Part shown: positions 1 to 9,421 of the stretch, piece after piece
Numbering within the stretch: position 1 is the stretch's first letter
How the letters are laid out: the number at the start of each line of letters is the position of its first letter
Assembly: GCF_022024275.1 (NCBI RefSeq)
Contig: NZ_CP091804.1
Location: forward strand, 2,188,501-2,252,500
Direction: 5' to 3'
DNA from: Sphingopyxis sp. BSN-002
GTDB lineage: Bacteria; Pseudomonadota; Alphaproteobacteria; Sphingomonadales; Sphingomonadaceae
DNA length: 64,000 bases
Position numbers and translations under genes: made by a program
Notes under the pieces: model-generated
Told to the model about the DNA's origin: nothing
The model's input: only the letters and a program-made list of their open reading frames with translations
Database searches by the model: none

Positions 1-2
1 GG

Positions 3-1061
3 TGCGGGCAATTGCTCGCCGACCTTGGCGCGGAGGTCGTGAAGGTCGAGCGGCCGGGTCCGGGCGACGACACGCGCGAATGGGGTCCGCCCTTCGTCGC
101 CGGCCCCGACGGCGACAATCTGGGTGCGGCCTATTATCACAGCTGCAACCGCGGCAAGCACAGCGTTGCAGTCGATATCGCGAGTCCGGAGGGGCAGGCC
201 GAGGTTCGTGCGTTGCTGGCCGGGGCCGACGTCGTCATCGAGAACTACAAGGTCGGCGGGCTCGCCAAATACGGCCTCGATCCGGCGCGGCTCCGCGCCG
301 ATTTCCCGCAGCTCGTTGTCTGTTCGATCACCGGGTTCGGTCAGACCGGGCCCTATGCGCACCGCGCGGGTTACGATTATATCGTGCAGGCGATGAGCGG
401 CTTCATGTCGCTGACCGGCGAGCCCGACGGGGCGCCGCAGAAGGCGGGGATCGCCTATGCGGACATATTCACCGGCATGTATTCGGCGGTCGCGATCCTT
501 GCGGCGCTGCGACGTCGTGACGTCACCGGATCCGGCGCGCATATCGACATGGCATTGCTCGACAGCCAGGTCGCAGTGCTGGCGAACCAGGCCGCCAATT
601 ACCTCGCGAGCGGGGTGGTGCCGAAGCGGATGGGCAATGCGCATGTCAATGTCGTGCCCTATCAGGTCTTTGCGACCGCCGACGGCCAATTGGTGATCGC
701 GGTCGGGAATGACGGCCAGTATCGCAAGCTCTGCGCCATATTGGGCGTTCCCGAATGGGCCGACGACCCGCGCTTCGTGAACAATGCCGCACGGCTGGCG
801 AATCGCACCGCACTGATCCCGTTGCTTGCGGCGAAGATCGCGGCGTGGGACGCGCAACCGCTCTCGCTGGCGCTCGAGGCGGAGGGTGTGCCCGCGGGTC
901 CGATCAACGACCTTGCCCAGGTATTCGCCGATCCGCAGGTGGTGGCGCGCGGGATGCGCTTTCGCCCCGACGGAGCATCGATCGATGGCGTCGCAAGCCC
1001 GATCGTCATCGATGGCGAGCGTATGGTTGCGGCCGCCGGGGCCCCGCCGCTCGGCACATAG
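3..1061 (+). CDS. CaiB/BaiF family CoA-transferase, 5' end missing
   Basis: The reading frame is open from the first bases of the window, so the N-terminus lies upstream; the visible protein begins C-G-Q-L-L-A-D-L-G-A-E-V-V-K-V-E, which is normally about 25 residues into a class III CoA-transferase. The family moves CoA between carboxylic acids. The segment A-D-I-F-T-G-M-Y near nucleotides 460-485 aligns with the region that holds the catalytic Asp (Asp169 of formyl-CoA transferase), and the C-terminal G-P-I-N-D-L-A-Q-V-F-A-D-P-Q-V signature is intact. The substrate cannot be told from sequence. It ends at TAG and is followed at once by a hairpin terminator shared with the convergent TonB receptor gene. 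Confidence 0.9.
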   Translation, partial: CGQLLADLGAEVVKVERPGPGDDTREWGPPFVAGPDGDNLGAAYYHSCNRGKHSVAVDIASPEGQAEVRALLAGADVVIENYKVGGLAKYGLDPARLRADFPQLVVCSITGFGQTGPYAHRAGYDYIVQAMSGFMSLTGEPDGAPQKAGIAYADIFTGMYSAVAILAALRRRDVTGSGAHIDMALLDSQVAVLANQAANYLASGVVPKRMGNAHVNVVPYQVFATADGQLVIAVGNDGQYRKLCAILGVPEWADDPRFVNNAARLANRTALIPLLAAKIAAWDAQPLSLALEAEGVPAGPINDLAQVFADPQVVARGMRFRPDGASIDGVASPIVIDGERMVAAAGAPPLGT

Positions 1062-1096
1062 AAAAAGGGGCGCCGCAGCGGGCGCCCCTTTCCCCC
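1062..1096. terminator. Bidirectional hairpin terminator
   Basis: A perfect 11-bp stem, AAAGGGGCGCC (1064-1074) with GGCGCCCCTTT (1081-1091), and a 6-nt loop lie between two convergent genes. A-rich and T-rich flanks let it work in both directions. Confidence 0.8.
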
Positions 1097-1110
1097 TTAT
1101 TTTCCCGTGA

Positions 1111-3453
1111 TCAGAATTTTACCGTGCCGGTCACGAAGACCTGACGCGGATTGCCGTAGAAGGCGGTCAGCGTGCCCTCGGTGCCGAGCGCCGAGGTCGG
1201 CAACCCGTTGCCGCCGATGACGGGTACCCCGGTGACCGGGTTGACGTTGATGAAGGTGTAGCCCGAGGTCTTGTAGTGCTTGTTCGTCAGATTCTTGCCG
1301 AACAGGCCGAGGCTCCAGCGGCCTTCGGGTGCCGTATAGACGAGGCTGGCATCCCACAGCGCGAAGCCGTCCTGGTCGATATAGGGATTCGGGATTTCGA
1401 ACTGATAGGTCTTGCTGCGATACGACAGCGTCGTGCCGAAGCTGATATCGCCGTCGCCGACGGGGGTCGAATAGGCGAGCGTCCCGCTGGCGGTCCACTT
1501 CGGCGTATTCTGCACCTCGCGGAACGCTGCGACGTCGGTCGGCACGCCGGCGATATTGGTGACGAACTTCTTGTACTTCGCGTCGATATAACCCAGCGCG
1601 GTCGACAGCGTCAGCCGGTCGCCCGTTGCCGCCAGATCCTCACCGAGCCGTGCGCGGCCCTCGAACTCGAGGCCCTTGAAAGTCGCCTTGCCGGCATTCG
1701 ACACGATGCCGCAGAAACTGGGCAGGCCGCCGACGGTGCAGGCGACCGACCCCGGAATCTGGACGTCGGTGTAATCGGCGTAGAAACCGGCGATCGCGAC
1801 ATTCAGGCCGCCGTCGAACAGGCTGCCCTTGTAGCCTAGTTCATAGCTTTCGACCTTTTCGGGACGGAAGCTCAGGAAGGCGGCGATTTCGGCATCGGTC
1901 GGCCTGCCCGGGATCGCCGCCGGCGCGTTGGCGCCGACGCCGCGCGGGTCGAAGCCGCCACCCTTGAAGCCCTGCGAATAGCTGGCGTAGAGCGTGTGGT
2001 CGGGGGTCGGCTTGAAGGTCAGCGAGGCGCGCGGGGTGAATTTGTTGAACTTGCGGCTGCCCTCGAAATCGGTGCCGGGGGCGCCGAAGGGAACGCCGGC
2101 ACCGCCGAATACGGGTGAGCCGCCGCCGAGATAATTCTGGCGCAGGATCGATGCCTCGCGCTTGTCCCACGTGTAACGACCGCCCAGGGACAGGCTGAAC
2201 TGGTCGGTAAAGTCATAGGTGAAATCGCCGAACACCGCCGCGGTCTTGGTATCGACATCGGCCTCGGTGAACGCCGTCAGGCCGGCGAAAGTGTTGAAGA
2301 TGCGCACGTCGAACAGCGTGTCGGCGGTCGCGTCGAGATAATAGAAACCGAGAAGGCCCTTCAGCTTGTCACTTTCGTAGAGCAGCTGGAATTCCTGGCT
2401 GACCTGCTCGTTGAAATAGAAGCCGGGAACGTCGACGTCGACCGCGGGCAGTGCGTCGAAATCGATCGGGGTCGCCGACTTGTCCTTGCGCCACGCGCTG
2501 ATCGAGCGAAGCGTCACCGTGTCGCTGAGTTCGGCCGTGACGTTCATCGCAAGGCCATAGGCTTCGATGCTCTGCTTCGGATCGACGAGGCCGCCGCGGC
2601 TGTCGTAGACATCGTCGAGCACCGGCGCGTTGGTCGCGAGACTGGGGATCAGGCGGTGGCCGCCGCGCGGATCGCTCTTGTCCTTGCTGTAGTCGCCCGA
2701 GATGCGGATCAGCACCGGCGCGTCATAGCCACCGAACTCGATCGTGCCGCGGCCCGCCCAGACGTCCTTGTTGTAGTTTTCGAGCCCCGTGGTGAGATTG
2801 TCGCCGAAGCCGCCGCGTGAGAGCCGCGCGACCGAGCCGCCGACGCGGAGAAGGTCGCCGATCGGCGCGCTGGCGGTGACGACAAGGTCGGCCTGGTCAT
2901 AGGTGCCATAGGTGCCCTTGATCTTCAGCGAGAAATCCTGCGGCAGCGGTGCGGTCACATATTTCACCGCGCCGCCGATGGTGTTGCGACCATAAAGCGT
3001 GCCCTGCGGCCCGCGCAGGATTTCGATCCGCTCGACGTCATAGATATCGAGCACCGCGGCCTGCGGACGGTTCAGATAGACGTCGTCAAGATAGAGGCCG
3101 ACGCCCTGTTCGAACCCCGACACCGGATCCTGCTGGCCGACGCCGCGAATGAAGGCGGTGAGGGTCGAGTTCGAGCCGCGCGAGACTTCGAGCGTCGTGT
3201 TCGGCGTGGTCTGGCCGATTTCGGTGATGTCGATCGCGCCGGCCTTTTCGAGCGCTTCGCCCGAGTAAGCGGTGATTGCGACCGGGACGTCGATCAGCCG
3301 TTCGTCGCGGCGGCGGGCGGTGACGATGATCTCGTCATTCCCGGCGTCGGTGGCGCCCTCTTCCTGAGCGGAGGCGGCGGGGGTGAAGGCGAGCATCGAA
3401 AGCGCGCTCGTCGCATAGATGGCGCGGCGCAGCGAACGGGCGAAAGGACGCAT
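1111..3453 (-). CDS. TonB-dependent outer-membrane receptor
   Basis: A 780-residue receptor. The ATG at 3451-3453 is chosen because GGGAGA lies just upstream and it gives a clean signal peptide ending near A-S-A-Q; a longer frame reaching 3561 would run across the probable operator. After the signal comes a TonB-box-like D-E-I-I-V-T-A-R-R, a plug domain with the usual I-L-R-G-P-Q-G-T-L-Y-G-R-N segment, and a 22-strand-type barrel ending in aromatic K-F. Such receptors take up siderophores, vitamins or oligosaccharides across the outer membrane using TonB energy. The cargo is unknown. The divergent TetR gene probably controls it, and the neighbouring CoA-transferase hints at an acyl or aromatic substrate (weak inference). 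Confidence 0.93.
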   Translation of the reverse strand: MRPFARSLRRAIYATSALSMLAFTPAASAQEEGATDAGNDEIIVTARRRDERLIDVPVAITAYSGEALEKAGAIDITEIGQTTPNTTLEVSRGSNSTLTAFIRGVGQQDPVSGFEQGVGLYLDDVYLNRPQAAVLDIYDVERIEILRGPQGTLYGRNTIGGAVKYVTAPLPQDFSLKIKGTYGTYDQADLVVTASAPIGDLLRVGGSVARLSRGGFGDNLTTGLENYNKDVWAGRGTIEFGGYDAPVLIRISGDYSKDKSDPRGGHRLIPSLATNAPVLDDVYDSRGGLVDPKQSIEAYGLAMNVTAELSDTVTLRSISAWRKDKSATPIDFDALPAVDVDVPGFYFNEQVSQEFQLLYESDKLKGLLGFYYLDATADTLFDVRIFNTFAGLTAFTEADVDTKTAAVFGDFTYDFTDQFSLSLGGRYTWDKREASILRQNYLGGGSPVFGGAGVPFGAPGTDFEGSRKFNKFTPRASLTFKPTPDHTLYASYSQGFKGGGFDPRGVGANAPAAIPGRPTDAEIAAFLSFRPEKVESYELGYKGSLFDGGLNVAIAGFYADYTDVQIPGSVACTVGGLPSFCGIVSNAGKATFKGLEFEGRARLGEDLAATGDRLTLSTALGYIDAKYKKFVTNIAGVPTDVAAFREVQNTPKWTASGTLAYSTPVGDGDISFGTTLSYRSKTYQFEIPNPYIDQDGFALWDASLVYTAPEGRWSLGLFGKNLTNKHYKTSGYTFINVNPVTGVPVIGGNGLPTSALGTEGTLTAFYGNPRQVFVTGTVKF

Positions 3454-3550
3454 ATTGTGTCTCCCATGGTGGGCGACCTTTCGCCGCCCTTTGTTGATTT
3501 CGTTGGGCCGGTCTTGCCAAGCCGCGACGCAGCCTATAATGAAACATGAA

Positions 3551-3566
3551 CCAAGTTTCAACTTGG
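3551..3566. promoter_or_regulatory. Candidate TetR operator
   Basis: CCAAGTT-TC-AACTTGG is a perfect 7-bp inverted repeat, overlapped by a second one, TGAAAC-N9-GTTTCA (3540-3560). Both lie in the 203-bp gap between the divergent TonB receptor and TetR genes, where an operator controlling both would be expected. Confidence 0.55.
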
Positions 3567-3656
3567 AATATGCATCCGACGTTTTTTGCTTGCTTGTGGT
3601 GCCGGAATACCACGATGCAGGCAGGGCCGGACGGATCGGGGAGACGGGAAGGCGCG

Positions 3657-4301
3657 ATGGATCAACCGCAGGCAGCGACGGAGTCAGAAGCGGCCGCCAA
3701 TGGCGAGCCGCGCGACAAGACCCCGCGCACCGAGCGCGGGCGGCGGACGCTGCGCAAACTGCTCGACGCCGCTGCGATAGAGTTCGGCGAGCGCGGCTTT
3801 CACGAGGCGTCGATCAGCGCGATCACGCGGCGTGCGGGAACGGCGCTCGGCAGCTTCTACACCTATTTCGATTCGAAGGATGAAATCTTCCAGGCGCTCG
3901 TTCGCTACATGAGCGAGCAATTGCGCGATCATGTCACGCCGCTGGTTCAGGCGGCACCCGACGAGATCAGTGCCGAGCGCATCGGGCTCGAATCCTATCT
4001 CGGTTTCGTGCGCGAGCATAAGGAGATCTACCGGATCATCGATGAGGCCGAGTTCGTCGATTACGCGAGCTACCGCCGCCACTATGAGACGACCGTCGCA
4101 CGCGTGCGCCAGCGGCTGGAGAATGGCGCCGCACGGGGCGAAATCCGTGCCGACGTCGGCGAGATTCACGCCTGGGCGATCGGCGGGATGAACGTCTTTC
4201 TGGGCATGCGCTATGGCCTGTGGGACGAGGACGCCGATATCGAAGAGATCGCGCGGATCGCGAACGACCTGCTCGCGAACGGGCTGAAGAAGCAGGACTA
4301 G
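3657..4301 (+). CDS. TetR/AcrR family transcriptional regulator
   Basis: A 214-residue one-component repressor. Residues about 22-70 form the TetR DNA-binding domain: helix-turn-helix I-S-A-I-T-R-R-A-G-T-A-L-G-S-F-Y-T-Y-F followed by D-S-K-D-E-I. The rest is a variable helical ligand-binding domain. I place the start at ATG 3657, preceded by GGGAGACGGGAAGG; the frame is open upstream to 3546, but that extension has no family similarity and covers the inverted repeat. It is divergent from the TonB receptor gene and probably represses both itself and that gene. The ligand is unknown. Confidence 0.9.
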   Translation: MDQPQAATESEAAANGEPRDKTPRTERGRRTLRKLLDAAAIEFGERGFHEASISAITRRAGTALGSFYTYFDSKDEIFQALVRYMSEQLRDHVTPLVQAAPDEISAERIGLESYLGFVREHKEIYRIIDEAEFVDYASYRRHYETTVARVRQRLENGAARGEIRADVGEIHAWAIGGMNVFLGMRYGLWDEDADIEEIARIANDLLANGLKKQD

Positions 4302-4332
4302 TCCTGCATCATTTCCGCTTGCGGGAGAAAAA

Positions 4333-4926
4333 CTACCCTCGTGAAATCAGGAAGATGGCGTGCTCGGCGCGCCAGCTTGCGGCGGCGTCGCTCGTCGGCT
4401 TGTCGCCCGACAGATACCAGGCGCGTTCGACCCTGATGCCTTTTTCGCGCAGCAGCTCGCGGAAGTCGCTGACCGTGACATGGTGGATGTTCGGCGTTTC
4501 GTACCAGGCGACGGGCAGCAGCCGCGTCATCGGCATACGGCCGGTCCAGAGCAAGGATAGCCGCACCCGCCAGTGCGCGAAATTGGGAAAGCTGACGAAC
4601 GCGCGCGGCGCTATGCGGAGCAGTTCGCCCACGACGAGGTCGGGGCGCTCGGTCGTCTGGAGCGTCTGCGACAGGATGGCATAGTCGAAGGCGTCGTCGG
4701 GATAGTCGGCGAGGTCGCGGTTCGCGTCGCCCTGAACCACCGACAGTCCCTGCGCCATCGCCGCTTCGATCGCCGCGACGTCGATCTCGAGCCCGCGAGC
4801 ATCAATCGCCTTCTGCGATCGTAGCTCGGCCATCAGCGCCCCGTCGCCGCAACCGATATCGAGCGCGCGCACGCCGGCGGGGATAGCATCTGCTATGATG
4901 CGAAGATCGGGGCGGAGCGCGCTCAC
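4333..4926 (-). CDS. metW: MetW, methyltransferase-like methionine biosynthesis protein
   Basis: A 197-residue protein with a class I SAM-binding fold: motif I is [12 protein letters not shown] (residues about 20-31). MetW works with MetX in methionine synthesis in many proteobacteria and is reported to assist acylation of homoserine. It starts with GTG at 4924-4926, and its first bases overlap the TGA of metX (GTGA), so the two are translationally coupled. Its family and place next to metX make the assignment secure. Confidence 0.92.
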   Translation of the reverse strand: MSALRPDLRIIADAIPAGVRALDIGCGDGALMAELRSQKAIDARGLEIDVAAIEAAMAQGLSVVQGDANRDLADYPDDAFDYAILSQTLQTTERPDLVVGELLRIAPRAFVSFPNFAHWRVRLSLLWTGRMPMTRLLPVAWYETPNIHHVTVSDFRELLREKGIRVERAWYLSGDKPTSDAAASWRAEHAIFLISRG

Positions 4927-6044
4927 CAGCCGCCTCCGAGTGCGCCGGCCATGATGCGGTCGAGCGCGGGCACGTCGAGGAGGAAGCTGTCGTGGCCGAA
5001 GGGCGCCGACAGCTCGACAAAGCTCGCCGCGGCGCCGACCGAATGGAGCGCCTGCACGATTCGGCGCGATTCGGCGGTCGGGTAGAGCCAGTCGGTGTCG
5101 AAGCTCACCAAGGTGAAGCGCACATCCTTGGCGTTAGCAAAGGCGCCCGCGAGTCGCCCGTCGTGCGGCTCGGCAAGGTCGAAATAGTCCATCGCGCGGG
5201 TGATATAGAGATAGGCGTTGGCATCGAAGCGGTCGGTAAAGGCCAGCCCCTGGTGCCGGAGATAGGATTCGACCTGGAAATCGGCGTCGAAACCGAAGCT
5301 CTTGATGTCGCGCGCCTGCAGCCGGCGGCCGAACTTCTCGGTGAGCCCCTCTTCGGACAGGTAAGTGATGTGCGCCGCCATGCGCGCCACCGCCAGACCC
5401 TTGGTGGGCGCGCGTGCGCTACCGTAATATTGACCGTCCTGCCAGTCGGGGTCGGCCATGATCGCCTGTCGCCCGACTTCGTGGAAGGCTATATTCTGAG
5501 CTGAATGGCGCGCCGCGCTCGCGATCACGACCGCCGAACGCAACCGTTCAGGATAGGCCGCAGCCCAGGCGAGCGTCTGCATTCCGCCCATCGAACCGCC
5601 GATGACGGCATGAAGCCGTGCAATACCGAGATGATCGAGCAACATTGCCTGCGCGCGGACCATGTCGGCGATCGTGATAACCGGGAACTGCATGCCGAGC
5701 GGCGCGCCGGTCGCGGCATCGGGCGTGGCGGGGCCGCTCGTTCCCATGCAGCTGCCAAGCACATTGGCGCAGATCACGAAGAAGCGGTCGGTATCGACCG
5801 GCTTGCCCGGCCCGACCATGCGCGCCCACCAGCCGGGTTTCCCGGTCGCGGGATGATCGCTCGCGACATATTGGTCGCCGGTCAGCGCATGGCAGATCAG
5901 CACGGCGTTCGACTTGTCGGCGTTGAGCGCGCCATAGCTTTGATAGGCGATCGTCACCGAAGGCAGCACCTGCCCGCTGTCGAGCGCGAGCGGCGCCGAA
6001 ATCGTCACGCTCTGATGCTGTATCTGGTGGAGCAGGCTTGCCAT
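4923..6044 (-). CDS. metX: Homoserine O-acetyltransferase
   Basis: A 373-residue alpha/beta-hydrolase that acylates homoserine, the committing step of methionine synthesis by direct sulfhydrylation. The nucleophile elbow G-G-S-M-G-G-M-Q places the catalytic Ser near residue 150; the Asp of D-T-D-W-L-Y-P and the His of G-H-D-S-F-L complete the triad. The start is ATG at 6042-6044, because upstream in-frame codons encode no family sequence. Acetyl versus succinyl donor cannot be fixed by eye, so the acetyltransferase name follows the family default. It is divergent from hisC across about 80 bp, too short for a typical SAM riboswitch, and none was seen. Confidence 0.92.
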   Translation of the reverse strand: MASLLHQIQHQSVTISAPLALDSGQVLPSVTIAYQSYGALNADKSNAVLICHALTGDQYVASDHPATGKPGWWARMVGPGKPVDTDRFFVICANVLGSCMGTSGPATPDAATGAPLGMQFPVITIADMVRAQAMLLDHLGIARLHAVIGGSMGGMQTLAWAAAYPERLRSAVVIASAARHSAQNIAFHEVGRQAIMADPDWQDGQYYGSARAPTKGLAVARMAAHITYLSEEGLTEKFGRRLQARDIKSFGFDADFQVESYLRHQGLAFTDRFDANAYLYITRAMDYFDLAEPHDGRLAGAFANAKDVRFTLVSFDTDWLYPTAESRRIVQALHSVGAAASFVELSAPFGHDSFLLDVPALDRIMAGALGGGW

Positions 6045-6123
6045 GGTCCGCGCGGGGCTAAGCGGGCGCAGGGGCGCTGTCAACGCACTGGACTCGGGCG
6101 GCACAGCCGCTAAACGGCGCGGC

Positions 6124-7239
6124 ATGACCGACAGCAGCGCCACCCTCACTCCGAAGCCGTGGATCAGCGGCATCGCTCCCTATGTTCCCGGCAAGTCGGC
6201 CGGCGCCGACGGCCGCCCGCTGATCAAGCTCAGCGCCAACGAAAATCCGCTCGGAACGGGTGTGAAGGCGCGCGAAGCCTTTGCGGCTGCGCAGGGCGCC
6301 CCCGATGCGCTGTCGCGCTATCCCGATCCGGGCTCGGTGGAGCTTCGCGAGACGATCGCGGCGAAATTCGGACTCGATCCGGCGCGGATTATCTGCGGCA
6401 ACGGCTCGGACGAACTGCTCCACCTTGCAGCGGGAACCTATGCCGGTGCCGGCGACGAGATTCTCTATGTGCGCTATGGCTTTGCGGTCTACGAGATCGC
6501 GGCGCGGCGTGTCGGTGCGGTTCCGGTCGAGGCCGACGACAGGGATTTCGCGACCGACGTCGATGCGCTGCTCGCGGCGGTGACTGACAGGACTCGCGTC
6601 GTCTATCTCGCCAATCCGAATAATCCGACGGGCACGCTCGCGACCCGCGACGAGGTCCAGCGCCTCTACGCGGGGCTGCCGAAGAATGTGCTGTTCGTGA
6701 TCGACCAGGCGTATAGCGAATATCTCTCGGAGGCCGAGGACGACGGCGGGCTGGAGCTCGCGAAGACGCAGCCCAACGTTTTCATCACGCGCACCTTCTC
6801 GAAGATCCACGGGCTTGCCGCCGAGCGCATCGGCTGGGGCTATGCGCATGCCGACGTGATTTCTGCGCTGCACCGCATCCGCCTCCCGTTCAACGTCACG
6901 CGTGCGGGGCAGGCGGCGGCGGTCGCGGCGCTCGGCGACGATGATTTCGTGAATGGCAGCCGCGAGCATAACGCCAAATGGCGCGCCTGGCTGGCGCAGG
7001 AGCTCGAAGGTCTCGGCAACCATGGTGTCCGCGTCATTCCGTCGGCTTGCAACTTCCTGCTCGTATTGTTCGAGGGCGATGTCAGCGCCGAGACCGTCTA
7101 CACGCGCCTGATGGACGCGGGCTATATCGTGCGCTGGCTGCCGGGGCAGGGGATTCCGCAGGCGCTGCGCATGACGATCGGCACCGAAGAGGAAACGCGC
7201 GGTCTCGCGGCGGCGATCCGCGGGGCGCTGGCCGGCTGA
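6124..7239 (+). CDS. hisC: Histidinol-phosphate aminotransferase
   Basis: A 371-residue fold-type I PLP enzyme. It carries the N-terminal A-N-E-N-P-L-G motif, N-P-N-N-P-T-G-T, and the Schiff-base Lys near residue 227 in T-F-S-K-I-H-G-L-A, followed by R-I-G-W-G-Y-A. The family transaminates histidinol phosphate and in alphaproteobacteria often also aromatic amino acids. Its coupling to tyrA (TGA overlaps the next ATG by one base) suggests that here it also serves phenylalanine/tyrosine synthesis (inference). The ATG at 6124 is chosen over an upstream in-frame start at 6043, which would overlap metX. Confidence 0.92.
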   Translation: MTDSSATLTPKPWISGIAPYVPGKSAGADGRPLIKLSANENPLGTGVKAREAFAAAQGAPDALSRYPDPGSVELRETIAAKFGLDPARIICGNGSDELLHLAAGTYAGAGDEILYVRYGFAVYEIAARRVGAVPVEADDRDFATDVDALLAAVTDRTRVVYLANPNNPTGTLATRDEVQRLYAGLPKNVLFVIDQAYSEYLSEAEDDGGLELAKTQPNVFITRTFSKIHGLAAERIGWGYAHADVISALHRIRLPFNVTRAGQAAAVAALGDDDFVNGSREHNAKWRAWLAQELEGLGNHGVRVIPSACNFLLVLFEGDVSAETVYTRLMDAGYIVRWLPGQGIPQALRMTIGTEEETRGLAAAIRGALAG

Positions 7240-8141
7240 TGGCCATCGAGAAGGTCACCATTGTCGGACTGGGTTTGATCGGTTCGTCGATCGCGCGGGC
7301 GGTCAGGGAGCGCCTGCCCGACGTGACGGTGACGGGACATGACGCCAGCGCCGACGTGCGCGAACAGGCTCGCGCGCTGGGGCTGTGCGACGAGATCGCC
7401 GACGATCCGGTGCAAGCGGTAGCGGGCGCCGATCTCGTCATTCTGGCGGTTCCGGTCGGACGCATGGCCGATGCGGGTGCAGCGATCGCCCCGGGATTGA
7501 AGGCCGACGCGATCATTTCGGACGTCGGCTCGTCGAAAAGCAGCGTCGCCGACGCGCTGACGAAAGTGCTGCCCGGTCACGTAGTCATTCCCGCACACCC
7601 GGTGGCGGGCACCGAGAACAGCGGACCGGCTGCGGGCTTCGCAACACTGTTCGAGGGGCGCTGGTGCATCGTCACCCCCGGCGCGGGCGCGCCCGCGGAT
7701 GCGGTGGCGACACTCGGCGGCTTTTGGGAGGCGCTCGGCGCGAAGGTCGATCTGATGGACGCGGCGCACCACGACATGGTGCTCGCGGTGACGAGCCATT
7801 TGCCGCACCTGATCGCCTATACGATCGTCGGTACCGCGAGCGAGCTCGAGGAAGTGACCGAGAGTGAGGTCATCAAATATTCGGCGGGCGGTTTCCGCGA
7901 CTTCACGCGCATCGCGGCGAGCGATCCGGTGATGTGGCGCGACGTGTTTCTCGCGAACAGGGATGCGGTGCTCGAAACCCTGCAGCGCTTCAACGAGGAT
8001 CTGACCGTGCTCCAGCAGGCGATCCGCCGCGGCGACGCCGGCAAGCTCGAAGACTGGTTCACGCGCACGCGTGCGATCCGCCGCTCGATCATCGAACAGG
8101 GGCAGGATGACGCAGCACCCGACTTCGGGCGCAAGCACTAG
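7239..8141 (+). CDS. tyrA: Prephenate/arogenate dehydrogenase
   Basis: A 300-residue NAD(P)-dependent dehydrogenase of the tyrosine branch. The N-terminus shows the Rossmann dinucleotide motif V-G-L-G-L-I-G-S-S (residues about 8-16). The prephenate dehydrogenase signatures H-P-V-A-G-T-E-N-S-G and H-D-M-V-L-A-V-T-S-H-L-P-H are present in order. No chorismate mutase or ACT domain is attached. It starts at ATG 7239, overlapping the hisC stop by one base, so it is probably translated from the same message. Prephenate versus arogenate preference is not decidable here. Confidence 0.92.
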   Translation: MAIEKVTIVGLGLIGSSIARAVRERLPDVTVTGHDASADVREQARALGLCDEIADDPVQAVAGADLVILAVPVGRMADAGAAIAPGLKADAIISDVGSSKSSVADALTKVLPGHVVIPAHPVAGTENSGPAAGFATLFEGRWCIVTPGAGAPADAVATLGGFWEALGAKVDLMDAAHHDMVLAVTSHLPHLIAYTIVGTASELEEVTESEVIKYSAGGFRDFTRIAASDPVMWRDVFLANRDAVLETLQRFNEDLTVLQQAIRRGDAGKLEDWFTRTRAIRRSIIEQGQDDAAPDFGRKH

Positions 8142-8147
8142 ACCCGA

Positions 8148-8879
8148 TCAGGCGGAGGCCTTGCCCGCCAGCAACGCCTCGGGCGGGTTCAGCGCATTGA
8201 TCGCGCGCCAGACGCGCTCTTCGGCTTCCTCGCGTGGCAAGCCGGCGGGGATCGTCTCGCCGACCTTGTAGGTGATCGTCCCCGACCATTTGACCCAGCG
8301 GCGCGGCGGATAGGCGATGCCGCTGTTCACCGCGACGGGAATCACCGGCACGCCGAGCAAGCGATAGATGCCGGCAAAGCCCGAGCGGAGCGGCGGCGCC
8401 TCGCCGTGCGGAATGCGCGTTCCCTCGGCAAACAGCACCAGCGGACGATCCTTGGCGAGCGCAGCCTTGGCGGCATTCAGCATCGCGCGCATCGCCTTGC
8501 CGCCGCCGTCGCGGTCGACCGGGACAAGGCCGTAAAAGCGCGCCGCTTGTCCCCAGACGGGGATGTTGAAGAGCTGTTCCTTCGCAAACACCGCCGGATG
8601 CTTGAACAGTCCCGGCTGCTCGATCGTCTCGAACGCACCCTCGTGCTTGAAGACGTAAAGCACCGGAATATCGGGCATCTCGCCTTCGACGACGATCCTT
8701 TGCCCCAGCACGAAACGGCAGATCAGCCGGTGGAACTGCGCCCAGATGCGGACGAACCAGATCGTCGCATGATGCGAGACGGGCAGCGAGATGACTGCGC
8801 CGATCGAGCTGAAGCTGCTCATCAGGACGAACAGGATCCAGAAGAGGATCGAGCGAAACAGGGCGATGGAGTAGCGCAT
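8148..8879 (-). CDS. plsC: 1-acyl-sn-glycerol-3-phosphate acyltransferase
   Basis: A 243-residue membrane acyltransferase that turns lysophosphatidic acid into phosphatidic acid. It has N-terminal hydrophobic segments (residues about 5-30), then the acyltransferase blocks: a degenerate first block K-H-E-G-A-F-E, V-P-V-D-R-D-G-G-G-K-A-M, F-A-E-G-T-R-I-P and V-P-V-I-P-V-A-V-N-S-G. The first block departs from the textbook N-H-x4-D (His is kept, Glu sits where Asp is usual), a variant to check. It lies 11 bp downstream of the ElyC/SanA-like gene in the ftsE-ftsX series. Confidence 0.87.
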   Translation of the reverse strand: MRYSIALFRSILFWILFVLMSSFSSIGAVISLPVSHHATIWFVRIWAQFHRLICRFVLGQRIVVEGEMPDIPVLYVFKHEGAFETIEQPGLFKHPAVFAKEQLFNIPVWGQAARFYGLVPVDRDGGGKAMRAMLNAAKAALAKDRPLVLFAEGTRIPHGEAPPLRSGFAGIYRLLGVPVIPVAVNSGIAYPPRRWVKWSGTITYKVGETIPAGLPREEAEERVWRAINALNPPEALLAGKASA

Positions 8880-8890
8880 CGGCGCCGCTC

Positions 8891-9421
8891 TTAAAGCCCG
8901 AGGAGCCCGCCCGCCAGCCCCGCGAGATATTTATGATATTCGCGGAACAGGGTCGCGAAGTTGGGCTGGCTCGGCACCGCGTCGGGCAGGATCGTCACCT
9001 TGTCGCCGACCGCGCGGCCGATTTCATATTCGGCGCGGCGCATGTGCCAGTCGGTTGTGATCAGCCGGATGCTCTTGTAGTTGCGCCGCGCAACCCAGGT
9101 CGCGACCTCGGTCGCGTTCGAGCGCGTATCCTCGGCCTCGAACCCCAGCGCGATGCAGCAGTCGAACAATTTCATCGGCCGCTTGTACTCGGCAGCGAGT
9201 TCCTTCGGCTTTACCTCGCGCGCGACGCCGCTGATCAGCAGGCGCTTCGCGTCGCCCGCTTCGAGCCGCTCGAGCCCGCGGTCGATGCGGCCGGGACCAC
9301 CGGTCAGCACGACGATCGCATCGGTCTTTCCGTTCGGCGCCGGTTGCGGCAGCAGCAGCGCGAACCAGGCGAAGCCGAGCACCCAGGCAAGGAAGAGGAG
9401 CGAAATCAGGCGCTTGATCAT
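8891..9421 (-). CDS. YdcF/ElyC/SanA-type DUF218 envelope protein
   Basis: A 176-residue protein with one N-terminal membrane anchor (residues about 4-24) and a DUF218 domain facing the periplasm. Visible family motifs are V-V-L-T-G-G-P-G-R-I-D-R-G, L-I-S-G-V and the C-terminal T-T-D-W-H-M-R-R-A. ElyC and SanA of this family affect envelope integrity and peptidoglycan metabolism. The ATG at 9419-9421 overlaps the ftsX stop (ATGA), so it is coupled to ftsX. A much longer frame continues upstream, but that is only the shifted ftsX sequence. Confidence 0.85.
   Translation of the reverse strand: MIKRLISLLFLAWVLGFAWFALLLPQPAPNGKTDAIVVLTGGPGRIDRGLERLEAGDAKRLLISGVAREVKPKELAAEYKRPMKLFDCCIALGFEAEDTRSNATEVATWVARRNYKSIRLITTDWHMRRAEYEIGRAVGDKVTILPDAVPSQPNFATLFREYHKYLAGLAGGLLGL

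Noticed and set aside
6045..6123. SAM riboswitch or TTGACA promoter between metX and hisC
   Set aside because: The gap is about 80 bp, shows no SAM-II core, and the TTGACA-like hexamer lacks a matching -10.
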